A DNA stretch of 37,285 bases, taken from Bacteroidales bacterium (GTDB taxonomy: Bacteria; Bacteroidota; Bacteroidia; Bacteroidales; UBA932). Below are positions 9,081 through 15,243 of this stretch, one piece after another. Position 1 is the stretch's first letter, and the number at the start of each line of letters is the position of its first letter. The stretch is taken from the NCBI GenBank assembly GCA_022508605.1, contig JAFLUX010000021.1, forward strand, positions 1 to 37,285. Direction: 5' to 3'. The position numbers and the translations under genes are program-made. Below the pieces are notes generated by a model. The model did no database searches, was not told the DNA's origin, and saw nothing but the letters and a program-made list of their open reading frames with translations.

Positions 9081-10483
9081 AGCATACTCCATCAGTAATT
9101 GCCGCGCTGCTGCTGGCGGGTAGTCTTGTGCTCGGCTCGTGCTCGGCCCTGCGTGAATGCCGCGAACCGGAAATCCCGACCCCCTCGGATATGTTCTCCC
9201 CGGAGTCGGATTCCCTTACCGTGGCGGACATGGGGTGGTGGGAGTTCTACGGAGACGAGACCCTGCGCGGCATAATAGAACGGACCCTTCAGAGCAATAA
9301 ACGCATACTTGAAGCGGCATACCGCGTGGAACAGGCGCGGGCAATGTACAGGACAAGTAAGGCGGAACAGCTCCCCAATGTATATTTCGAGGCCCCTTTC
9401 AACAACGAGACGAACGACTATTACGGAGAGACGCCCCTGCGCGACCCGGAGTTCGGCCTGAAACTCACGATGAAGTGGGAACTGGACCTGTGGGGCAATC
9501 TGCGCTGGGCCCGCCGCAGGGGAGAGGCGGAGTATCTTGCCACGGTGGAAGACCGGAGGGCCATGCAGATGACTCTGGTGTCCGAGGTGGCTCGCGCCTA
9601 TTTCCGGCTTCTTGCCCTCGACAACGAGCTGGACATAGTGCGGCATACGCTCGCCACCCGCAGCGAAGGGATAGAACTCGCCCGCATACGCTTCGAAGGC
9701 GGACTGACATCGGAACTGCCATACCAGCAGGCGACCGTCGAATATGCCAGCGTGGCGGCTCTGATACCCAATCTGGAGAAAGAGATTTCGGCCACTGAGA
9801 ATGCGATTCTCCTGCTGATGGGGGAGACTCCGGACGGCAAGGTCTCCAGGGGCATGCTCCTGCAGAACGACAGCCTGCCGGACCGTTTCTCCATAGGATT
9901 TCCGTCCGGGCTGCTTGCGCGCCGTCCCGACATGAGGGCGGCGGAGCAGCGCCTGAGGGCTGCGATGTCATCTGTGGGCGTGGCCTATGCCGACAGGTTC
10001 CCGCGCATAGCGATTACCCTCACCGGGGGAGTGGAGGACAACAGCCTCGCCACGCTGCTGCGCTCGCCGTTTTCGTATGTCGCGGAAACTCTCACGGCGC
10101 CGGTATTCGGATTCGGACGCAAGAAAGCCCGCTACAAGGCCGCCCTTGCCTCATACGAGGGCGCGCGCCTGAACTATGAGCAAAAGGTGCTGGAAGTATT
10201 CCGTGAGGTGGATGATGCCGTGGCCGGCTTCCGCAGCGCACACAGCGCCGCCGCACTGAAACTGACCTTGCGGGATGCTGCGAGCAAATACATGGATTTG
10301 GCCCAGTGGCAATACCGCATGGGGAGCATCAACTATCTGGATTTGATGGATGCCCAGCGCCGCTATCTGGATGCCCAGATAGGATTCAGCAATGCCGTAA
10401 GGGATGAACGCTTGGCCTTGGTGCAACTGTACAAGGCCCTTGGCGGCGGCTGGCAGGACGACAAGCCTGGCCCTCAGCCCTGA
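9077..10483 (+). CDS. oprM: Outer-membrane efflux channel lipoprotein (OprM/NodT family)
   Basis: A 468-residue TolC-family channel. I chose the ATG at 9077, which overlaps the pump stop (ATGA) and gives a lipoprotein signal peptide ending LVLGSC (Cys22 is the acylation site). Two OEP repeats follow with the family landmarks WWEFYGDETLRGIIERTL, WELDLWGNLRWARRRGEAEY, the ARRPDMRAAEQRLRAA segment and the C-terminal YLDLMDAQRRYLDAQ. It completes a tripartite RND export machine. Its last ten bases overlap the 3' end of the convergent peroxiredoxin gene. No terminator hairpin is visible between them. Confidence 0.95.
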   Translation: MKHTPSVIAALLLAGSLVLGSCSALRECREPEIPTPSDMFSPESDSLTVADMGWWEFYGDETLRGIIERTLQSNKRILEAAYRVEQARAMYRTSKAEQLPNVYFEAPFNNETNDYYGETPLRDPEFGLKLTMKWELDLWGNLRWARRRGEAEYLATVEDRRAMQMTLVSEVARAYFRLLALDNELDIVRHTLATRSEGIELARIRFEGGLTSELPYQQATVEYASVAALIPNLEKEISATENAILLLMGETPDGKVSRGMLLQNDSLPDRFSIGFPSGLLARRPDMRAAEQRLRAAMSSVGVAYADRFPRIAITLTGGVEDNSLATLLRSPFSYVAETLTAPVFGFGRKKARYKAALASYEGARLNYEQKVLEVFREVDDAVAGFRSAHSAAALKLTLRDAASKYMDLAQWQYRMGSINYLDLMDAQRRYLDAQIGFSNAVRDERLALVQLYKALGGGWQDDKPGPQP

Positions 10484-10935
10484 GAGTCCAGAATCTGGGC
10501 AGCCGCGTTTTTGGTGTCCACCTTTTCGATGACACGCTCGAGAACCCCGTTTTCGTCGAAGACGAATGTGCGTCTCAGCGTGCCCGTAGTGGTCTTTCCG
10601 TACATTTTCTTTTCGCCCCAGGCTCCGAAGTCCTGCAGCATCCGGGTGTCGGTGTCGGCAAGAAGCCGGAACGGAAGCTCGTGCTTCTGCCTGAATCCGC
10701 TGTGCGATTTGACACTGTCCTTGCTCACACCCACGACGTCGTAGCCCGCCTCGCGCAGCTGCCCGTAGCTGTCGCGGAACGAGCAGGCCTCCGCGGTGCA
10801 TCCGGATGTGTTGTCTTTGGGGTAGAAGTATATGACTGTCTTCCGTCCCTTGCCTATGAAATCTTCCGACCTTACTGTGCGGCCGTCCTGGTCCGATACT
10901 TCGAATGACGGCATCTTGTCTCCGGGTTTAAGCAT
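10474..10935 (-). CDS. bcp: Thioredoxin-dependent peroxiredoxin, BCP/PrxQ type
   Basis: A 153-residue cytoplasmic peroxidase that reduces hydroperoxides using thioredoxin. The PrxQ/BCP active site is DNTSGCTAEAC, with peroxidatic Cys46 and resolving Cys51 five residues apart, as in atypical 2-Cys BCP. FYPK precedes it and the KTTTGTLRRTFVFDENG strand follows. Length matches the family. It lies 49 bases downstream of the cyclophilin-like lipoprotein gene on the same strand, so the two may be cotranscribed. AGGAAAC six bases before the ATG is a plausible ribosome binding site. It converges on and overlaps oprM by ten bases. Confidence 0.94.
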   Translation of the reverse strand: MLKPGDKMPSFEVSDQDGRTVRSEDFIGKGRKTVIYFYPKDNTSGCTAEACSFRDSYGQLREAGYDVVGVSKDSVKSHSGFRQKHELPFRLLADTDTRMLQDFGAWGEKKMYGKTTTGTLRRTFVFDENGVLERVIEKVDTKNAAAQILDSQG

Positions 10936-10984
10936 GTTTCCTGTTTTTTTTAGATGAGTTCCTATGGCGCAAGGCCGTGCCGTC

Positions 10985-11677
10985 TTATATGCAGAATTTC
11001 ACGCACACATCCGAGCTGCCTACGGCCTCTTTCAGCCCTGAGACGGATTTCAGCCTGCCTATGCGGGTATAGCTGTAGCCTCCTGCCGGGGCGTAGAAAA
11101 GCACGATGCAGTCTTTCCCGTAGAGCATAAGGTCTCCGGCCTCTATGCTCGGGCAATGCTTCGCGTCCTGTGGGAGCGGCACGCCGTAGCAATACTTTTC
11201 GTTGCCGTTCAGTTCTTTCATGTCCAGGTCGAGCGGGAGTTTGTCCATGAATGCCCGTCCGGTTTCGCTGTCTTCGATTTCAGCCTCGAATTTTTTGTCT
11301 CCTATGTATATGCTTACAATCATATTGTCATCCTCCTGCCGGTTTTCGTTCTCACTGTTGCCGTTCTCATCGCTTCCGTTCCCGCCACCGCCGCTCTCGC
11401 CGTTGCCATTCCCGCCACCGCCGTTTTCGCCACTGCCATTGCAGTTTCCGTCACCATTGCCATTTTCGCCGTTGCCGTTCCCATTGTCGTTTCCGCCGTT
11501 GCCATTGCCGTTTTCTCCATTGCCGTTCCCGTCACCGCTGTTTTCGCCCGGCGTTGTCTGGGTCTGCCCGTGGGTGTCGTCCGTTTCCGGTCCTCCGACA
11601 TGCGTTTTCGGAGAACATGCCGGGGCGGATGCAAGCATCGCGGCGGCTGCGAATATACAGAGCATGCGCATCTTCAT
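10985..11677 (-). CDS. Lipoprotein with Gly/Asn/Glu-rich linker and cyclophilin-like domain
   Basis: A 230-residue protein. The chosen ATG at 11677 gives a signal peptide ending ASAPAC (Cys21 acylated); the longer open frame upstream runs through the hydrolase remnant and is discarded. Residues 44-112 are a low-complexity tether made of GNGEN/GGGGN-type units. The C-terminal domain, from about residue 118, matches the bacterial cyclophilin-like family (PF18050 type): MIVSIYIGDKKFEAEIEDSE, then MDKLPLDLDMKELNGNEKY, GDLMLYGKDCIVLFYA, YSYTRIGR. The catalytic function of this domain family is not established. It should sit on a membrane surface with the domain held away by the linker. Free-standing cyclophilin-like proteins usually lack both the signal and the linker. 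Confidence 0.85.
   Translation of the reverse strand: MKMRMLCIFAAAAMLASAPACSPKTHVGGPETDDTHGQTQTTPGENSGDGNGNGENGNGNGGNDNGNGNGENGNGDGNCNGSGENGGGGNGNGESGGGGNGSDENGNSENENRQEDDNMIVSIYIGDKKFEAEIEDSETGRAFMDKLPLDLDMKELNGNEKYCYGVPLPQDAKHCPSIEAGDLMLYGKDCIVLFYAPAGGYSYTRIGRLKSVSGLKEAVGSSDVCVKFCI
11342..11548. repeat. Low-complexity repeat tract encoding the Gly/Asn linker
   Basis: Degenerate 6- and 9-base units (GCCGTT, GCCACCGCC and similar on the plus strand) repeat through this stretch. Such tracts change length by slippage in multiples of three, so linker length may vary between strains. Confidence 0.75.
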
Positions 11678-11688
11678 GAAAACCGTAT

Positions 11689-11812
11689 TTATAGATTCTT
11701 CTTGAAAAACAATTCTATCTTGTCGAAAGGAATAATGTCCTTGCGGTCGTACAGGTCCACATGCACGGCGCCGGGAATTATCTCCAGTTCCTTGTTGTCC
11801 ATGTCGTCGTTT
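11689..11812 (-). pseudogene. C-terminal fragment of an alpha/beta hydrolase
   Basis: The last ~36 codons (KELEIIPGAVHVDLYDRK, then IPFDKIELFFKKNL and a stop) match the C-terminus of the dienelactone-hydrolase-like alpha/beta hydrolases, including the catalytic His in the GAVHVDLYD context. Everything upstream in this frame is unrelated and runs into the promoter of the divergent regulator. The nucleophile and acid parts of the enzyme are gone. It ends 11 bases before the cyclophilin-like lipoprotein start, so a former hydrolase/cyclophilin-like gene pair is likely. Confidence 0.7.
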
Positions 11813-11883
11813 CTGCCGCGGCAGCGGGCGGATTTGCTTTTGCCGCTCCACGGCCCGGCGGCAAATATAATCAGTTTTTTTAG

Positions 11884-11891
11884 TATTTTTG
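11884..11891 (+). promoter_or_regulatory. Promoter -7 box for the LuxR-type regulator
   Basis: TATTTTTG matches TAnnTTTG and ends only five bases before the ATG at 11897, implying a leaderless or nearly leaderless transcript. No TTG is visible at the expected -33 position. Confidence 0.45.
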
Positions 11892-11896
11892 CCGCC

Positions 11897-12472
11897 ATGA
11901 CACCCTGCCTTGCAGTCATAGACCCTGATGTGCTCTCATCTGTCGGCTTGCGAACGCTCCTCGGAGATATTTTTTCCTCGGCAGAGTGTCTTTCCTACTC
12001 GTCCGTTGAAGATTTCGTCTGCGATGCGGACCACTATTTTGTCCATTTCTTTGTGCGCGACAGCGAACTTTTCGCACACATAGATGAATTTGACATGCTG
12101 AAAGACAGGACTTTCGTGCTGTGCGCGGGGCCAGGCGCCGCTTTCCTGGATGCCGGTTTCAGGGTGCTCGATACCACGGCAGGGGAGTCCGCCTTCGTAA
12201 AACGCCTCCTCCAATACCACGCAAAGGGGCATCCGGAATCGCACGGCAGCGGACAGCGCAGGGCCGACCTTCTCTCGGCAAGGGAGAAAGAAATTCTCGT
12301 CATGCTCGTAAAAGGCATGATAAACAAGGAGATTGCCGACCGTCTGGATATAGCCGTCAGCACAGTCATTTCACACCGCAACAATCTGTGTGCGAAAATA
12401 GGCACACGCTCAATAGGCCGCTTGACTCTTTATGCAGTGCTGTCGGGCCTTGTCGACACTGACGCCATATAG
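11897..12472 (+). CDS. LuxR-type HTH transcriptional regulator
   Basis: 191 residues. The C-terminal part (about 125-190) is a LuxR/GerE helix-turn-helix: LSAREKEILVMLVKGMINKEIADRL, then VSTVISHRNNLCAKIG. The N-terminal part (MTPCLAVIDPDVLSSVGLRTLL) resembles a degenerate receiver domain: it has the start of a response-regulator fold but no clear phospho-acceptor aspartate context. The ATG at 11897 is the first sensible start; the open frame extends upstream only by chance, through the lipoprotein gene on the other strand. It lies 73 bases before the TonB-dependent receptor gene on the same strand and is its likely regulator. This is inference from position. Confidence 0.88.
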   Translation: MTPCLAVIDPDVLSSVGLRTLLGDIFSSAECLSYSSVEDFVCDADHYFVHFFVRDSELFAHIDEFDMLKDRTFVLCAGPGAAFLDAGFRVLDTTAGESAFVKRLLQYHAKGHPESHGSGQRRADLLSAREKEILVMLVKGMINKEIADRLDIAVSTVISHRNNLCAKIGTRSIGRLTLYAVLSGLVDTDAI

Positions 12473-12510
12473 CCTGCGAACAGGCGGCATGGCATCCTCA
12501 TAAATGGGGA

Positions 12511-12541
12511 TTGCCGGGGCGGAGTGCCGCCACTATCTTTG
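12511..12541 (+). promoter_or_regulatory. Promoter of the TonB-dependent receptor gene
   Basis: TTG (12511-12513), 20 bases, then TATCTTTG (12534-12541): a full match to the Bacteroidota promoter. It lies downstream of the first in-frame ATG (12504) and so decides the start in favour of the GTG at 12546, which gives a near-leaderless message. Confidence 0.65.
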
Positions 12542-12545
12542 CGGG

Positions 12546-14753
12546 GTGAATTTTGCGGCGCTCACTCTCGCATTGTCTCTGCTTTCCGCCTCCCCGGACC
12601 GGGAAGCGGCGGATACGCTGGCCTCGTCCGTAAGCACCGCCGATATCAAGCTGTCCGGCACATTGTCCTCCTCGCCTCTCGCTTTCACGGAACTCAATAT
12701 GCAGGGCATCGAGCGCAACTCTGTCCGTTCTGCGGGTGACCTGTCCGCCGTGGTTCCCAACTTTTTCCAGCCTGACTACGGCTCGCACATGACTTCCAGC
12801 ATGTATTTCAGGGGCTTCGGCTCGCGTATGGACCAGGCAGTCGTGGGAATATATGTGGATGGCGTGCCTGTCCTGAACAAAAATGCCTACGACTTCGACT
12901 TCCCGGACCTCCGGAAGATTTCCGTGCTGCGTGGGCCGCAGAGCGTGCTGTTCGGCCGCAATACCAGTCTGGGTGTCATCTGCCTCGAAACTCTTTCGCC
13001 CTTTGACTGGACCGGCATGCGCGCAGTGGCCGAAGCGGTCTCCAACGGGTCGTGGAAAGGCTCCGCCTCGGTCTATCGGCGCCCCTCGTCCCATTTGGGA
13101 TGGAGCGCTTCCGCGTCCTTCTCGCATGAGGGCGGCTTTTTCGACAATGCCTATGACGGCTCCCGCTGTGACAGCGGAAATGCGCTCTCGCTGCGGGGAC
13201 GGCTGCAATGGCGGGACGAGGGCGGGTGGCGTCTGGACAACAGCATTTCTGCCGGATGGCTGCGCGAAGGCGGTTATGCCTACGCCCTGTGGGACGCTGC
13301 CGGGCAGACCCTGCTGCCGGTAAATTATAACGATCCTTCCGGATATGAAAGGCTGCATATTACGGACGCCCTGTCTGCCAGCCGTTCGTGGACGGACACG
13401 GACCTTTCCATCTCCGCCTCCTGGCAGCTGCTCGACGATGCCCTGGAACTGGACAACGACTTTACCCCGGCCTCCTGTTTCCGTCTTCTCCAGCAGCAGA
13501 CAGAGCACGGCGCCACTGCGGAAATGATTCTGCGCCGTCACCCTGCGGACAGCCGCTGGACCTGTCTTGCCGGCAGCTTTGTCTTCGGCAAATGGCTGAA
13601 GATGCATTCTCCGGTGACATTCCTTGAAGACGGCATAGACGAATTGATACTTGCCAATGCCAATGCCGGCATCGCGACGGCCTTTCCCGGCGAACGCTTA
13701 CTGATTCGGGAACGCAGCTTCCCTATAGACAGCGAGTTCTATATCCCCGTATACGGGGTTTCGACATTCAGTGAAATATCGTGGCATCCCGGAATCTGGA
13801 CCATCTCGGCCGGGCTTCGCCTCAATGCGGAGTGGACGAGTATGGATTACGGTTCGAGGGCGGGCATCCATTACCTGTTCACCCTGTTCATGGACGATTA
13901 CAAGTCTTTCGTGACGGAGTTTTCCGGGAGAGAGCGGCAGAGTTTCTTCGTGCCTGTGCCCAAGTTGTCCGTCAGCTGCGAGCTGGAGCGCGCATGCCTG
14001 TATGCAGTAATGCAGCGCGGCTACAAGGCCGGAGGGTTCAATACGCAGCTGTTTTCGGATATACTGCAGAACCGCATGATGGACGGCTTGATGCGCAACT
14101 TGGGCGTGTCCATGCACGGTGCGTCCTACGATTCGGCATCCGCCACCCGGTATCGTCCGGAGTCCACCTGGAACTTTGAGCTGGGCTCCCGTTTCTTCCC
14201 TGCGGAGCGCCTGCATATCGGAGCGAATCTGTTCTGGATAGAATGCACGAACCAGCAGATTACAGTCATGGCTCCGGGCATGAGCACCGGCAGGATGATG
14301 TCGAATGCGGCCCGTTCCCGCTCTCGCGGGGCGGAACTCTCTGCGGCCTGGAGCGGAGGCGCATGGTCGCTGAATGCGGACTACGGATATACCCTTGCCA
14401 CCGATTCCGATGGCCGGAGGATTCCCTACGCCCCGGAGAACACCCTGTCGCTCTCCGGCCTGTACGCATGGAAACTGCCGGACGGCCGCCTTGCGGACGC
14501 GATAGACTTTGCCGCATCCCTGCGCGGGGTCGGAAGGATTTGGTGGGACGAGGAAAATTCGCTCTGCCAGCCTTTCTACGCGGTTTTGCGTGCCTCCGTC
14601 ACGCTGCGCCGCGGGGGACGTTCACTGAGCCTCTGGGGGGACAACCTCTCGAATGCCGCGTACAACACTTTCTGGTTCAGGAGCATGCGGCGCGACTTTT
14701 TCTCCATGGGAAAGCCGATACGATTTGGAATACGTTTGAACTGTAATATTTGA
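12546..14753 (+). CDS. TonB-dependent outer-membrane receptor
   Basis: About 735 residues. I prefer the GTG start at 12546: a complete promoter lies just before it, and translation from there gives a clean signal peptide (NFAALTLALSLLSAS). The ATG at 12504 would lie upstream of the promoter and would add Cys/Arg-containing residues before the signal. The plug domain is clear: ADIKLSGTL, FRGFGSRMDQAVVGIYVDGVP, then ISVLRGPQSVLFGRNTSLG. A 22-strand-type barrel follows, ending in an aromatic strand (PIRFGIRLNCNI). It is the siderophore-receptor kind rather than SusC: no N-terminal carboxypeptidase-like domain is present. It takes up a ligand using TonB energy; the ligand is unknown. A calycin-like lipoprotein gene begins four bases after its stop. 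Confidence 0.9.
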   Translation: MNFAALTLALSLLSASPDREAADTLASSVSTADIKLSGTLSSSPLAFTELNMQGIERNSVRSAGDLSAVVPNFFQPDYGSHMTSSMYFRGFGSRMDQAVVGIYVDGVPVLNKNAYDFDFPDLRKISVLRGPQSVLFGRNTSLGVICLETLSPFDWTGMRAVAEAVSNGSWKGSASVYRRPSSHLGWSASASFSHEGGFFDNAYDGSRCDSGNALSLRGRLQWRDEGGWRLDNSISAGWLREGGYAYALWDAAGQTLLPVNYNDPSGYERLHITDALSASRSWTDTDLSISASWQLLDDALELDNDFTPASCFRLLQQQTEHGATAEMILRRHPADSRWTCLAGSFVFGKWLKMHSPVTFLEDGIDELILANANAGIATAFPGERLLIRERSFPIDSEFYIPVYGVSTFSEISWHPGIWTISAGLRLNAEWTSMDYGSRAGIHYLFTLFMDDYKSFVTEFSGRERQSFFVPVPKLSVSCELERACLYAVMQRGYKAGGFNTQLFSDILQNRMMDGLMRNLGVSMHGASYDSASATRYRPESTWNFELGSRFFPAERLHIGANLFWIECTNQQITVMAPGMSTGRMMSNAARSRSRGAELSAAWSGGAWSLNADYGYTLATDSDGRRIPYAPENTLSLSGLYAWKLPDGRLADAIDFAASLRGVGRIWWDEENSLCQPFYAVLRASVTLRRGGRSLSLWGDNLSNAAYNTFWFRSMRRDFFSMGKPIRFGIRLNCNI

Positions 14754-14757
14754 CATT

Positions 14758-15228
14758 ATGAAAGTAAAACAATTGCTTGCAATGCTCGTGGCCTCTGCCT
14801 GCCTTTTTGCCGCATGCGAAAAAACAGCGCCGGAAGAAGTCCTGCCTGAGAAAACCGGTTATTCCGGAACTCTGTCTGTCGTTGAACTTGGCGACGAACT
14901 TTTCCAACTCGAAGACCTCCTGACGGACTATACCCTCGATGCCGTCTCCGGACGTCTCGACATATACATGTACGACGTGTCCTTTTCGTCGCGCATGCCG
15001 ATTACAATCAATGTGCTGGTACTCCCTGACGTGGCCTACGAAAAGAACGGCACGACCCTCGCGGTCTCGGACACCGATATAGTCCCGCTTATGGAAATGG
15101 GCGGCGAGATGATTCCTTACGACCGCTACGTCTGCACCGATTTCACCGGAACGATTACCCCTTCGGCCATGACCCTTTCCATGAAACTCGGAGGCTTCCG
15201 TACCGATTATTCCGGTCGTGCGCTTTGA
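14758..15228 (+). CDS. Calycin-like domain lipoprotein
   Basis: A 156-residue lipoprotein with signal peptide ending LFAAC (Cys20). The mature part resembles the Bacteroidales calycin-like domain (PF13944 type): a G-Y-S-G-T-L opening strand, FSSRMPITINVLVLPDV, then a closing TDFTGTITPSAMTLSMKLGG. These are small beta-barrels often encoded next to TonB receptors and thought to bind a ligand at the cell surface. It starts four bases after the receptor stop, so the two are cotranscribed and probably act together. It converges with the large barrel gene at 15244, with 15 bases between stops. The ligand is not known. Confidence 0.8.
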   Translation: MKVKQLLAMLVASACLFAACEKTAPEEVLPEKTGYSGTLSVVELGDELFQLEDLLTDYTLDAVSGRLDIYMYDVSFSSRMPITINVLVLPDVAYEKNGTTLAVSDTDIVPLMEMGGEMIPYDRYVCTDFTGTITPSAMTLSMKLGGFRTDYSGRAL

Positions 15229-15243
15229 TTGCGCCGCCCCTGT

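Noticed and set aside
7812..9092. Long minus-strand frame under the RND pump
   Set aside because: Antisense shadow of acrB with no motif or start signal.
11156..11896. 247-codon N-terminal extension of the LuxR regulator
   Set aside because: It is antisense to the lipoprotein repeat and has an Ala/Val-rich repetitive sequence; the promoter box lies just before the ATG at 11897.
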